Assembly (NCBI GenBank): GCA_949286165.1
Contig: CASDZK010000018.1
Location: 1 to 47,076 of the forward strand
Direction of reading: 5' to 3'
Origin: an uncultured Alistipes sp.
GTDB taxonomy: Bacteria; Bacteroidota; Bacteroidia; Bacteroidales; Rikenellaceae
Length of the DNA: 47,076 bases
Shown: positions 9,423 to 18,955 of the stretch, one piece after another
Layout of the letters: the number at the start of each line of letters is the position of its first letter
Numbering within the stretch: position 1 is the stretch's first letter
The notes under the pieces: generated by a model
Told to the model about the DNA's origin: nothing
Database searches by the model: none
The model's input: the letters and a program-made list of their open reading frames with translations, nothing else
Made by a program: the position numbers and the translations under genes

Positions 9423-9485
9423 TACCGTTTTAAAAGGGATGGCGGCGGAGAACCGCCGTCTCCGTTCATTTGACAGTTTTGGGTT

Positions 9486-11480
9486 ATGAAAAAGAAATTC
9501 AGCATTCCCGCTTTTATCGTTACGGCGATCGTTCTGACGGCTCTGATGCCGCAAAACGGCGTTTTCAAATATACTTTCCGGCAAGGAGATGTTTGGACCT
9601 ATCCGTCGTTATCCGCTCCTTTCGATTTTCCCGTCCTCAAGACCCCGAAAGAGTACCGTCAGGATCTGGAAGCCGTTCATCGCAACTATATTCCCATTTA
9701 CAAGACGGACAGTACCGCTTACGGCCGGGCAATGGCTTATGTGAATTCTGATTTCCCGGAAGAAACGGGGATCGATTCCATGTTCCGTTCGGAACTTGCT
9801 TTGCTGCTCGATACGTTGTACCGGACCGGTATCATAGGAGCTGCCGAAGAAGCGGCCCAGGCGGATACCACGTATGTCCGGGTCATCGACGGCAATGCCG
9901 TGCATACCGCTCGTCGCAGCGATTTGCTGACGGATCGGGAAGCCAGAAAGCGTTTGACCGCTCGGCCGGAATTTTCCGGGCTTCCCGGCCATGCCGATCC
10001 GAATCGGTACGTTCTTCCCAATTTGCAATACGACCGGGAATTGAACGACATCGATTTGAAAAAGCAGTTGGACAGGTTGTCCGCTTCCAAGGGATTTGTT
10101 TCGAAAGGGACGCCGTTGGTATCGGAAGGACAAATGGTGGACGAGCATGTTTATACGGTTTTGGATTCGTACCGGACGGCGTATCTGAATAAGGGAGGAC
10201 GTTTCAACAACTGGCAGGCCATCGGCGGGAATTTTCTTTACGTTTCCATCATTTTGGCATTGTCCTATATTTTCCTGTTTTATTTTCGGGAAGAATTTTC
10301 GCGGAAGACGGGCAACGTTTTGTTCCTTTTGTTCATCTATATCATGATGATGGGGTTGACCCGGCTGGTAATCGATACCGGATTTCTGAGCGTTTATATC
10401 ATTCCGTATGCTCTGGTTCCGTTCTTTATCGTTACGTTTTACGACCTTCGCATGTCTATCTTCGAATACGTTGCGGTGTTGATGCTTTGTGCGGTCATCA
10501 CTCCGTTTCCGTTCGAAATGTTTTTCGTCAATTTGTTTTCGGGTTTGGCAGGCGTACTCGTTTCCCGCAGTTTTTACCTGCGGGGGCGCCTGATCAGGGC
10601 CGCGGGCGTGATTCTGCTGACTTATGCACTCAGTTACGTCGCCATATCGGCCATGCAGGAGAACAGCCTGCGAGATATCCGATGGGGAACGCTCGTTTGG
10701 TTCGTGGCGAATGCCGGGTTGTTGTTTACTCTGTACCAATTGATTTATCTGTTCGAGAAATTGTTCGGTTTCGTGACGAATATTACCCTGTTCGAGCTGA
10801 GCGATACCAATCAGCCGTTACTGCGGGAATTGGCTGAAAAGGCGCCGGGTACGTTCCAGCATTCTTTGCAGGTGGCTAATTTGGCCGAGGCTGCGGCGAA
10901 AGAGATCGGGGCCAATCCGCTTTACGCCCGTACGGGAGCATTGTATCACGATATCGGAAAAACCTGCAATCCTTTGTTCTTTATAGAAAACCAGTCGGGG
11001 AATTACAATCCGCACAAGGAGCTCGATCCCCGGGAAAGCGCGGAAATCATTCGCAAACACGTTACGGACGGGGTGCAATTGGCTCGCAAACATAACTTGC
11101 CGTCGGTGCTGATCGATTTTATCAGTTCCCATCACGGCAATTCCAGAATTTACTATTTTTATCATAATTATCTGAAAGAACATGGGCCTGAAGGTTTGGA
11201 CGAGGCCGATTTCCGTTATCCGGGACCGTTGCCCGTATCGAAAGAGACGACTATCTGCATGATGGCGGATGCCGTGGAAGCGGCGTCCCGGTCGTTGACC
11301 GGCTATTCCGAAGCGGAGATACAGACGTTGATCGATAAAATCGTCAATATTCAGATCGAAGAGGGACAGTTTGCCGAATCGCAACTCTCTTTTCGGGAAA
11401 TCATGACGATTAAAAAAGTATTTTGTCAGAAAATATCGGGCATTCATCATACCCGCATCAGTTATCCCGATCGGGCATAA
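9486..11480 (+). CDS. PgpH-type 7TM-HD c-di-AMP phosphodiesterase
   Basis: Architecture: signal-anchor helix (residues 5-22); a large extracytoplasmic 7TM-HDED domain (about 30-250); about seven membrane helices (about 255-430); and a cytoplasmic HD domain with H488/D489 in ALYHDIGKT, plus FQHSLQVANLA, SSHHG and MMADAVEAASR. Characterised members (PgpH, Listeria) hydrolyse the second messenger c-di-AMP, which controls potassium and osmotic balance. The 664-residue length and all HD metal ligands fit. It is the only c-di-AMP gene in the window; the Kdp island lies 9 kb downstream. Confidence 0.9.
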   Translation: MKKKFSIPAFIVTAIVLTALMPQNGVFKYTFRQGDVWTYPSLSAPFDFPVLKTPKEYRQDLEAVHRNYIPIYKTDSTAYGRAMAYVNSDFPEETGIDSMFRSELALLLDTLYRTGIIGAAEEAAQADTTYVRVIDGNAVHTARRSDLLTDREARKRLTARPEFSGLPGHADPNRYVLPNLQYDRELNDIDLKKQLDRLSASKGFVSKGTPLVSEGQMVDEHVYTVLDSYRTAYLNKGGRFNNWQAIGGNFLYVSIILALSYIFLFYFREEFSRKTGNVLFLLFIYIMMMGLTRLVIDTGFLSVYIIPYALVPFFIVTFYDLRMSIFEYVAVLMLCAVITPFPFEMFFVNLFSGLAGVLVSRSFYLRGRLIRAAGVILLTYALSYVAISAMQENSLRDIRWGTLVWFVANAGLLFTLYQLIYLFEKLFGFVTNITLFELSDTNQPLLRELAEKAPGTFQHSLQVANLAEAAAKEIGANPLYARTGALYHDIGKTCNPLFFIENQSGNYNPHKELDPRESAEIIRKHVTDGVQLARKHNLPSVLIDFISSHHGNSRIYYFYHNYLKEHGPEGLDEADFRYPGPLPVSKETTICMMADAVEAASRSLTGYSEAEIQTLIDKIVNIQIEEGQFAESQLSFREIMTIKKVFCQKISGIHHTRISYPDRA

Positions 11481-11498
11481 TGAACGGCCGGCCGGATT

Positions 11499-12377
11499 TC
11501 AGAATGAAACCTGGAACCCGACACCCAGCACCTCTTTGAACTGAAAGCGCGGGGCTTTATGCCCGTTTTTGTCGGCAATCAATATGTCGTTGTCGTAGAT
11601 CATGTTCATGTTCAAATTGGCCGCGAACCATTTGTTGATTTTCATATTCAGTTGTATGTCCCAGCGAATATCGATGTTTTGGGGATCGTGCAGGTAGTCG
11701 GAATAGAAGTCGAGCCGGGAATAAACGTTCATGTTGGGCAGAAATTCGTAATTGAATTCCAGTTTGAGGTTTCCTCCGAATTCCGACAACAGGTTTTTCC
11801 CTTTTTTTACTCCGAACGCCCCTTCGTTAGAAAGCCGGCTGCTGCATACGAAAGTGCCGCGCCATGTAAACGGCGTGAAAGTGGCGGTAAACCATTTTTT
11901 CGGGGTCCACAACAGACCTTCGCCGACCAGTACATATCCTGGAGCCATGAACCGGGATATATATTCCGTGCGGCTTACATCGTAATTGTATCCGTTGGCG
12001 AATTGGCTGTTGAAACTTATCAGGGTGCTGAGATACAGGCTTTTTGCAATGGCATACCCGTAGGTTGAGGAAAGGTATATTTTATCGTTGGTCTTTTTCG
12101 TGCCGTTTTCGGCGATTTTATTCAGCCCGTACGCCAGTTCTATCCGGTTTTGCCACAGGTGTTTCGCTTTTTTGAATTCCGATTCGTAGTTGAAAAAGGC
12201 ATCCATGGCTATCGCCGGATCTCCGCCGGCCGACCAATGGGTCAGGGAGACTTGGGATAAATTGATGCCGGCGGTTCCGTTGCCTTTCCAATAGGTCGTA
12301 TCGGCTTTTTCCCGGGCTTGCAGAACCGTCGAAAGCAGACAGGTTGCTAAGACCGTTGTCGCGAGAAATTTTTTCAT
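11499..12377 (-). CDS. DUF3078 outer-membrane beta-barrel protein
   Basis: The protein begins with a signal peptide (MKKFLATTVLATCLLSTVLQA) and then has the DUF3078 signature, including WKGNGTAGINLSQVSLTHW and SAGGD. The remainder consists of alternating amphipathic strands with aromatic girdle residues and ends in ...GVGFQVSF with a terminal Phe, as expected for an outer-membrane barrel. No function is known for the family. The start at 12377 is set by the signal peptide; upstream in-frame ATGs give an implausible N-terminus. It converges on the PgpH-type gene with 18 nt between stops. Confidence 0.85.
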   Translation of the reverse strand: MKKFLATTVLATCLLSTVLQAREKADTTYWKGNGTAGINLSQVSLTHWSAGGDPAIAMDAFFNYESEFKKAKHLWQNRIELAYGLNKIAENGTKKTNDKIYLSSTYGYAIAKSLYLSTLISFNSQFANGYNYDVSRTEYISRFMAPGYVLVGEGLLWTPKKWFTATFTPFTWRGTFVCSSRLSNEGAFGVKKGKNLLSEFGGNLKLEFNYEFLPNMNVYSRLDFYSDYLHDPQNIDIRWDIQLNMKINKWFAANLNMNMIYDNDILIADKNGHKAPRFQFKEVLGVGFQVSF

Positions 12378-12531
12378 AGCAGTTGTTTTATCGTTCGTTT
12401 TTATTGGAAAAACAGTAGCTTTTTCGCGAAAGACACGCATAATTGATGCCACGATAATTCGGAGGGTTGCGGATCGGGCGGCGTTCCGATTTTTTCTTAA
12501 TTATTTGCGTATGCGTCTGGTTTTTTCGTTA

Positions 12532-12539
12532 TATATTTG
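12532..12539 (+). promoter_or_regulatory. -7 box upstream of the threonine dehydrogenase-like gene
   Basis: TATATTTG matches TAnnTTTG, 32 nt before the start codon. No -33 TTG at proper spacing was found. Confidence 0.45.
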
Positions 12540-12571
12540 CGTCGATAATCCCAGAATCAAAATAATAAAAA

Positions 12572-13528
12572 ATGAAAAAAATTCTTGTTGTGGGTGCCGG
12601 TGGGCAGATCGGATCCGAATTGACCTCCCATCTCAGAAAAATGTACGGCGACTCGAACGTGGTGGCGGCGGACATTCGCCGGAATACGAACATTTCTTCC
12701 GACGGCCCTTTTGTGGAGCTCGATATCTTGGAGGCTCAGCGTTTGGCCTATATCGTGCATAAGTACGATATAGATACCATATTCAATCTGGTCGCTTTGT
12801 TGTCGGCTACGGGAGAAAAAAATCCCAGTCTGGCATGGAAGATCAATATGGGGGCTTTAATGAATACGCTCGAAGTCGCTACGCTTTATCAATGCGCCGT
12901 TTTCACGCCCAGTTCCATCGGGGCTTTCGGTCCTACGACGCCGAAGGATAAAACGCCGCAAGATACCATTATGCGTCCTACGACCATGTACGGTGTTTGC
13001 AAGGTAACGGGAGAATTGTTGGCGGATTATTATCATCAGCGGTATAACATCGATACCCGGAGTGTGCGTTTTCCCGGGATTATCTCCAACGTGACTTTGC
13101 CGGGAGGCGGAACTACCGATTATGCTGTGGAAATTTATTACGAGGCGGTTAAGTCGGGCAAATTCGTTTGTCCGATTCCTTCCGGAATGTATATGGACAT
13201 GATGTATATGCCGGATGCGCTTGATGCCTGCGTGCAGTTGATGGAGGCCGATCCTTCCAAATTGGTGCATCGCAACAGTTTCAATATCGCTTCGATGAGT
13301 TTTGAGCCCGAAATGATCGCCGCAGCCATCAAAAAACGGATGCCCGGTTTCGAAATGACTTATGAAGTCGATCCGGTAAAAGAAGCGATCGCCGAAAGCT
13401 GGCCCAATTCGTTGGACGATACCTGTGCCCGCGAGGAGTGGGGATGGTGTCCGAAATGGAATCTGGAAACGATGACCGACGACATGTTGAAAGTAATCGG
13501 ACGGAAACATAAGGAAGGACTGATTTGA
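12572..13528 (+). CDS. SDR-type L-threonine 3-dehydrogenase / NAD-dependent epimerase family protein
   Basis: A 318-residue extended short-chain dehydrogenase. The NAD-binding motif GAGGQIG is at residues 8-14, the catalytic Tyr-Lys pair is in MYGVCK, and the region TPSSIGAFG supplies the catalytic Ser. The blocks LVALLSATGEKNP, SVRFPGIIS, MYMDMMYMPDAL and DDTCAREEWGW are typical of UDP-galactose-epimerase-like L-threonine dehydrogenases, which oxidise threonine to 2-amino-3-ketobutyrate. The partner ligase Kbl is not in this window, so the role in threonine catabolism is inferred from family only. Confidence 0.88.
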   Translation: MKKILVVGAGGQIGSELTSHLRKMYGDSNVVAADIRRNTNISSDGPFVELDILEAQRLAYIVHKYDIDTIFNLVALLSATGEKNPSLAWKINMGALMNTLEVATLYQCAVFTPSSIGAFGPTTPKDKTPQDTIMRPTTMYGVCKVTGELLADYYHQRYNIDTRSVRFPGIISNVTLPGGGTTDYAVEIYYEAVKSGKFVCPIPSGMYMDMMYMPDALDACVQLMEADPSKLVHRNSFNIASMSFEPEMIAAAIKKRMPGFEMTYEVDPVKEAIAESWPNSLDDTCAREEWGWCPKWNLETMTDDMLKVIGRKHKEGLI

Positions 13529-13530
13529 TT

Positions 13531-14760
13531 ATGGTTTTGCCGAAATCCGTAAAAGTTGGATGGATAGCGCTTTTTGTCCTGCTGTGGGGCGTATCTCCTG
13601 CGGCAGGACAAAAAGTTATCGATAAGTCTTCGGATCGCGACGCGCGTCGGGTATATGCCCGTATCAAAGGATTGGATATAGGGATGAACATGGGGTATGT
13701 GGCTCCTACCGAAGCGTTTTTGAGAGGCGATAATATGTATCGGAAACCGGTTCGGAGTTTTACGATGGGACATATCAAGCTGTTTACGCAGGCTCGTCGG
13801 GGGTCGCGGGAAGATATCCTTTACGGGTCGCCGTATATCGGCGGGGGGGCTTTTTTTTCCACATTTCGGCATAAATATGATTTGGGGCGGCCGTGGGGCG
13901 TATATCTGTTGCAGGGAGCCCGTATCGCGATGGTTTCGTCGCGAGTGTCGTTTAATTACGAGTGGAATTTCGGGTTGAGCGGCGGTTGGAAAAAGTACGA
14001 TCCGGTCTCCAATCCGTTGAATCACGTGATCGGTACTCCGTTGAACGCTTATTTGAACGCCAACTTTTTCTTTTCGTGGATAATCAGCCGCAGCTTCAAT
14101 TTGAATGCCGGCCTTTCGGTAACTCATTTTTCCAACGGCAATACGACGGTTCCGAATGCCGGTATCAACATCATCGGGGGATATGTAGGGGTCAGGTCTT
14201 ATTTTAACCGGGATTACGATCTTTACCGGCGGTATCCGAAACAAAAAATGTTGCGCTCGGAAAGAAACATGTCTTATGAATTGTTGTTGTATGCCTCGTG
14301 GAAAAGTTTGAAAATCGATGCGGAGGAGATGGGGGTTTCTCCTTATTTCGACCGGAAATTTTTTGTGGGGGGAATCAGTTTTTCTCCGATGTATCAGTTG
14401 GGGCATAAGGTGCGTTTGGGCGGATCGCTCGATTTGAGTTACGATGAAAGTGCCGGGACTTCTTTTGAACTGGGACCCTACGGGCAGGTTGTCGCCCGTT
14501 CTTCCGCAACCGGCCGGCATATTTCCGTCGGAGTCGCTGCTAAGGTGGATTTTGTTATGCCGGTAATTACCTTGTCCGGGTCTGTAGGATATAATTTGTT
14601 GAACGCCGATAAACGCATCGGGGCCGTATATCAGATTTTGGCCTTGAAGTTCCACGTAAGCCGCAGCATTTTTCTCAATGTCGGTTACCGTACGACGTCG
14701 TTCAGGTATCCGAACAGCTTGATGCTGGGGGCAGGGTGCCGTTTCGGACGGAACCGATGA
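13531..14760 (+). CDS. PagL-like acyloxyacyl hydrolase / lipid A 3-O-deacylase, outer membrane
   Basis: A 409-residue protein with a signal peptide (MVLPKSVKVGWIALFVLLWG...AAGQ) and a beta-barrel pattern throughout. Residues in SVTHFSNGNTTVPNAGIN match the PagL His-x-Ser motif followed by Asn, the catalytic region of lipid A 3-O-deacylases. PagL is about 150 residues; Bacteroidota members are longer because of a second barrel-like section, as here. The likely role is remodelling of lipid A at the outer membrane. The ATG at 13531 is preferred to a TTG at 13525. It follows the dehydrogenase stop by 2 nt, so the two may be cotranscribed despite no functional link. Confidence 0.75.
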   Translation: MVLPKSVKVGWIALFVLLWGVSPAAGQKVIDKSSDRDARRVYARIKGLDIGMNMGYVAPTEAFLRGDNMYRKPVRSFTMGHIKLFTQARRGSREDILYGSPYIGGGAFFSTFRHKYDLGRPWGVYLLQGARIAMVSSRVSFNYEWNFGLSGGWKKYDPVSNPLNHVIGTPLNAYLNANFFFSWIISRSFNLNAGLSVTHFSNGNTTVPNAGINIIGGYVGVRSYFNRDYDLYRRYPKQKMLRSERNMSYELLLYASWKSLKIDAEEMGVSPYFDRKFFVGGISFSPMYQLGHKVRLGGSLDLSYDESAGTSFELGPYGQVVARSSATGRHISVGVAAKVDFVMPVITLSGSVGYNLLNADKRIGAVYQILALKFHVSRSIFLNVGYRTTSFRYPNSLMLGAGCRFGRNR

Positions 14761-14866
14761 CGTGCATTGAATTCGCATTTAACGAAAAAAACAGGTAGCA
14801 TATTTCGGATGGAAGTTTTAGAATCGGATTTGGGACATTATGGATTTTCTTTATCCGTTTTTTGTC

Positions 14867-14874
14867 TAATTTTG
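14867..14874 (+). promoter_or_regulatory. -7 box upstream of the GH31 gene
   Basis: TAATTTTG matches TAnnTTTG, 63 nt before the start codon, in an AT-rich leader. No consensus -33 is present at 19-21 nt. Confidence 0.45.
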
Positions 14875-14937
14875 CATGTCGAAATTATGTCGTAAAATCG
14901 AATTGTCTTTGAAAATAGAAGCATTAAAGTAGAAATA

Positions 14938-17900
14938 ATGAAAAATAGGGTAATTGTGAAACGGCTGAACGGTATGGGGGCCGTATGTTTTTCGCTCTTT
15001 ATGATTCTGCCTTTCGTCGTGCGGGCGGAACAGGAGGTCGATGGAAAAAACGGGAAAGGGGAAGGTCCTCAGACGACGGAAATTGTCGAAGTGAGAAAAA
15101 TCAATCCGACGACGGTCGAATTGTTTTTTTCCGATAATCGGACCATGACGTTCGATTTTTACGGGGACAATATTTTCAGAATGTTTCAGGATAATAACGG
15201 AGGAATCATTCGCGATCCCGAGGCTGATCCCGAGGCCGAAATATTGGTAAGTAACCCCAGAAGACCGGTTCTGAAACTGGAGCTGCAAGAATCCGAAGAT
15301 TCTGTTTCGATGCTTACGGAAAAGATAAATATTCGGATGAGCCGGAAAAACCCGTTGCTGAAAGTCATTGATTTGACGACCGGCCGGGTAGCGATGGAAG
15401 AGGCGGAACCCGCACTCTTCGAGAAAAATAAGGTAACGCTGACTTTGAAGGAGAATCCCGATGAATATTTCTACGGCGGTGGCGTGCAGAACGGTCGGTT
15501 TTCCCACAAGGGCAAAGCGATCGCCATCGAAAACCAAAACAGTTGGACCGATGGCGGCGTAGCCTCTCCTACCCCTTATTATTGGTCTACTAACGGGTAC
15601 GGAATTTTATGGCATACCTTTAAAAAAGGGAAGTACGATTTCGGTGCGGAAGAGCCGGGTCAGGTCGTCTTATTCCATGAAACGGACTATTTGGATGTTT
15701 TTTGCATGATTGATGACGGAGCCGTGCCTCTTTTGAACGACTTTTACCAATTGACGGGAAATCCGGTACTGTTGCCCAAGTTCGGATTCTATCAGGGGCA
15801 TCTGAATGCCTATAACCGGGACTATTGGAAGGAGGATGAAAAAGGTATTTTGTTCGAAGACGGGAAACGTTATAAGGAGAGCCAGAAAGATAACGGAGGG
15901 GTTCGGGAATCCCTGAACGGAGAGAACGACAATTACCAGTTTTCTGCCCGAGCCGTAATCGATCGTTATAAGAATCACGATATGCCGCTGGGGTGGCTGT
16001 TGCCCAATGACGGGTACGGAGCCGGGTATGGCCAGACGGAAACGCTGGACGGCAATATCCGGAATTTGAAGACATTGACCGATTATGCTCATCGGAACGG
16101 GGTGGAAATCGGTTTGTGGACGCAGTCCGATCTGCATCCTAAGCCGGAGATCAGCGCCTTGTTGCAGCGGGATATTGTCAAGGAGGTCCGGGATGCCGGC
16201 GTTCGCGTATTGAAGACCGATGTGGCCTGGGTCGGCGCGGGGTACTCTTTCGGTCTCAACGGCATTGCCGATGTGGCGAATATCATGACTTATTACGGCA
16301 ACAACAGCCGGCCTTTTATCATTTCGCTCGACGGATGGGCGGGTACGCAGCGTTATGCCGGAATCTGGTCCGGCGACCAGACGGGAGGCGTATGGGAGTA
16401 TATCCGGTTCCACATACCTACTTATATCGGTTCCGGATTGTCCGGCCAGCCGAACATCACGTCGGATATGGACGGTATTTTCGGAGGGAAAAAACCGATT
16501 ATCAATACGCGGGATTTCCAGTGGAAGACGTTTACCCCGATGGAACTGAACATGGACGGATGGGGCGCCAATGAAAAATATCCCCATGCTTTGGGCGAAC
16601 CGGCCGCCTCCATCAATCGTTTGTATCTGAAGATGAAATCGGAACTTCTGCCCTATGCGTACAGCATCGCGAAGGAGGCGGTGGACGGGTTGCCGATGAT
16701 CCGGGCCATGTTCTTGGAATATCCGAATCCTTATACTTACGGAAAATCCACGCAATACCAGTTCCTGTACGGTCCCGCTTTTTTGGTTGCGCCGATTTAT
16801 CAGGATACGAAATCGGACGAACGGGGCAATGACATACGCAACGGCATTTATCTGCCGGAAGGATTGTGGATCGATTATTTTACGGGCGAACGGTACGAAG
16901 GGAACCGTATTCTCAACGATTTTGCGGCGCCGTTATGGAAATTGCCCGTTTTTGTCAAGAGCGGATCGATTATTCCCATGACCCGTCCGAACAATAACGT
17001 TTCCGAAATCGACAAGGGACTGCGTATTTACGAACTCTATCCGGACGGCTACAGCTCGTTCAAGGAGTACGATGACGACGGGGTGTCCGAAGCGTATAAA
17101 TGCGGCGCCGGAGTTACGACCCGTATCGAATCCGTCGTGGATGACCGACGGAATGTGACGGTAACCGTGCATCCGGCTGTGGGCGATTTCGACGGCTTCG
17201 TCCGGGAAAAAGCTACCGAATTCCGGATCAATGTGACGGAAAAGCCGAAAAAAGTATCGGCGGTTGTCGGAAAGAAAAAGATAAAATTGGAAGAAGCGGA
17301 TTCCAAAGAAAGCTTTTCGGTGCTGGATAACGTGTTCTTTTACGATGCCGCTCCCGATTTGAACCGTTTTGCTACGAAAGGCAGCGAATTTGCCGGTCAG
17401 AAAATGACGAAAAATCCCCAGTTGCTGGTAAAACTGGCTCCGACGGACATTACTGCGGAAAAGACGGTGTTGAACGTGGCGGGATTCGTGTTCGAACCGG
17501 CCGACACGTACCGGGTAACTTCGGGTAACTTGAGTGCGCCGATCGCCCGGGTTACCGATGAAAATACCGAGGCTTATACCTTGAAACCCACTTGGACCGG
17601 AGTCGACAGCGCCGATTTTTATGAAATCGATTTCAACGATATGCTCTATACGACGATCCGGGACACGGCGTTGCTGTTCGACGGGCTGGAAGCGGAAACG
17701 CCTTATTCGTTCAAAATCCGGGCCGTGAACAAGGACGGTTATTCGGATTGGGCCGAATTCGGCGCTGTGACGAAAGCGAATCCGTTGGAATTCGCCATTT
17801 CGGGCATTGTCGGCCGGACGACGGCGGAAAACCAGGGCGGATCGGGCATTCACAAACTGTTCGATTTCGATGAAGGAAACATGTGGCATACCAAGTGGGG

Positions 17901-18807
17901 CGTTCAGTCCGTTCCGTTCGATCTGGAAATGGATTTGAAAACTGTCAATCAATTGGATAAATTCCATTATCTGCCGCGTACCGGAAGAGGAAACGGCATT
18001 TTGCTGAGGGGAACGGTTTATTACGGCATGGATCGGGAACATTGGACGGAAGCCGGGACTTTCGAATGGGAGAACAACGATCAAGTCAAGGTTTTTACGT
18101 TTGCTGACCGTCCGACGGCCCGCTATATCAAGATTTCCGTGACCGAAGGGGTCGGAGGTTTCGGATCCGGACGCGAATTGTACGTCTTTAAAGTTCCCGG
18201 AACGGAAAGCTATCTGCCGGGCGATATCAATAACGACGGCAAGATCGACGGAAACGATTTGACTTCTTATACCAATTATACCGGATTGAAACGGGGAGAT
18301 GCCGATTTCGAGGGGTATATCAGCAACGGCGACCTCAATAAAAACGATTTGATCGACGCTTACGATATTTCCGTGGTGGCCACGCAACTGGACGGCGGTG
18401 TCAAAAGCAATGACAAGGCGGAAAAGGTAAGCGGAACGATCGAAATCGACACGGACAAAACGTCGTACGACAAGGATGAAATCGTTGAATTGCGGGTCAA
18501 GGGGGCGGATCTCCGTTCCGTGAACGCCATCGGCTTTGCATTGCCGTATTCTCCCCAGGATTACGAGTTCGTAGGAGTGGAGGTGCAGAATATGAAAGCC
18601 ATGGAAAACCTGACCAACGATAGGTTACATACCGACGGTTCCAAAGTGTTGTATCCGACATTTGTCAATATCGGGGATCGGGAAACGTTGGAAGGAACAG
18701 CCGATCTGTTCGTCTTGAAACTGAAGGCCAGACGGAAGGTAACCTTCGACCTGAAACCGGTAAACGGATTTTTGGTAGACAAACAGTTGAATGTTCAGTC
18801 GTTTTAG
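14938..18807 (+). CDS. Secreted multidomain GH31 alpha-glycosidase with FN3, F5/8C, dockerin-like and cohesin-like modules
   Basis: A 1289-residue exported enzyme. Domains in order: signal peptide (about 1-30); GH31 N-terminal beta domain (about 45-230); TIM barrel (about 260-600) with the probable nucleophile Asp428 in LKTDVAWVG and acid/base Asp480 in WSGDQTG; C-terminal beta domains (about 610-800); FN3 (about 870-945); F5/8C/CBM32-like (about 950-1088); a dockerin-like pair of calcium loops (GDINNDGKIDGND and GDLNKNDLIDAYD, about 1098-1150); and a cohesin-like beta domain (about 1165-1289). The active-site context resembles GH31 enzymes acting on alpha-galactosides or alpha-GalNAc (the mucin-active GH31_18 type) more than alpha-glucosidases, which is an inference. 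There is no SusCD pair beside it; a terminator follows. Confidence 0.88.
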   Translation: MKNRVIVKRLNGMGAVCFSLFMILPFVVRAEQEVDGKNGKGEGPQTTEIVEVRKINPTTVELFFSDNRTMTFDFYGDNIFRMFQDNNGGIIRDPEADPEAEILVSNPRRPVLKLELQESEDSVSMLTEKINIRMSRKNPLLKVIDLTTGRVAMEEAEPALFEKNKVTLTLKENPDEYFYGGGVQNGRFSHKGKAIAIENQNSWTDGGVASPTPYYWSTNGYGILWHTFKKGKYDFGAEEPGQVVLFHETDYLDVFCMIDDGAVPLLNDFYQLTGNPVLLPKFGFYQGHLNAYNRDYWKEDEKGILFEDGKRYKESQKDNGGVRESLNGENDNYQFSARAVIDRYKNHDMPLGWLLPNDGYGAGYGQTETLDGNIRNLKTLTDYAHRNGVEIGLWTQSDLHPKPEISALLQRDIVKEVRDAGVRVLKTDVAWVGAGYSFGLNGIADVANIMTYYGNNSRPFIISLDGWAGTQRYAGIWSGDQTGGVWEYIRFHIPTYIGSGLSGQPNITSDMDGIFGGKKPIINTRDFQWKTFTPMELNMDGWGANEKYPHALGEPAASINRLYLKMKSELLPYAYSIAKEAVDGLPMIRAMFLEYPNPYTYGKSTQYQFLYGPAFLVAPIYQDTKSDERGNDIRNGIYLPEGLWIDYFTGERYEGNRILNDFAAPLWKLPVFVKSGSIIPMTRPNNNVSEIDKGLRIYELYPDGYSSFKEYDDDGVSEAYKCGAGVTTRIESVVDDRRNVTVTVHPAVGDFDGFVREKATEFRINVTEKPKKVSAVVGKKKIKLEEADSKESFSVLDNVFFYDAAPDLNRFATKGSEFAGQKMTKNPQLLVKLAPTDITAEKTVLNVAGFVFEPADTYRVTSGNLSAPIARVTDENTEAYTLKPTWTGVDSADFYEIDFNDMLYTTIRDTALLFDGLEAETPYSFKIRAVNKDGYSDWAEFGAVTKANPLEFAISGIVGRTTAENQGGSGIHKLFDFDEGNMWHTKWGVQSVPFDLEMDLKTVNQLDKFHYLPRTGRGNGILLRGTVYYGMDREHWTEAGTFEWENNDQVKVFTFADRPTARYIKISVTEGVGGFGSGRELYVFKVPGTESYLPGDINNDGKIDGNDLTSYTNYTGLKRGDADFEGYISNGDLNKNDLIDAYDISVVATQLDGGVKSNDKAEKVSGTIEIDTDKTSYDKDEIVELRVKGADLRSVNAIGFALPYSPQDYEFVGVEVQNMKAMENLTNDRLHTDGSKVLYPTFVNIGDRETLEGTADLFVLKLKARRKVTFDLKPVNGFLVDKQLNVQSF

Positions 18808-18832
18808 CGTGTCCTTCCGGTTTTAGCCGGGA

Positions 18833-18872
18833 AAATTCCGGTCGAAAATACATTTTCGGCCGGAATTTTTGT
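18833..18872 (+). terminator. Terminator of the GH31 gene
   Basis: The arms AAATTCCGG (18833-18841) and CCGGAATTT pair, extended by CGAAAA/TTTTCG, and the stem is followed by TTTTTG. This is a strong Rho-independent terminator. Confidence 0.8.
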
Positions 18873-18929
18873 TTCTGAGCCTGCGAATCGGATTGGTTTT
18901 CAAGGATATTTCTTGTCTCGAATTTTTTG

Positions 18930-18937
18930 TACTTTTG
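18930..18937 (+). promoter_or_regulatory. -7 box of the sigma54 response-regulator gene
   Basis: TACTTTTG matches TAnnTTTG, 18 nt upstream of the ATG at 18956. It supports that start over an upstream in-frame ATG at 18869, which lies in the GH31 terminator. Confidence 0.5.
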
Positions 18938-18955
18938 TTTCGAGATCATGAAAAG

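Noticed and set aside
9441..9457. Hairpin GGCGG-N7-CCGCC between the YitT-family and PgpH-type genes
   Set aside because: There is no T-run after it and both genes run in the same direction, so terminator status is not supported.
16933..18387. 484-codon antisense frame within the GH31 gene
   Set aside because: It lies wholly inside a well-defined multidomain enzyme and shows no recognisable domain.
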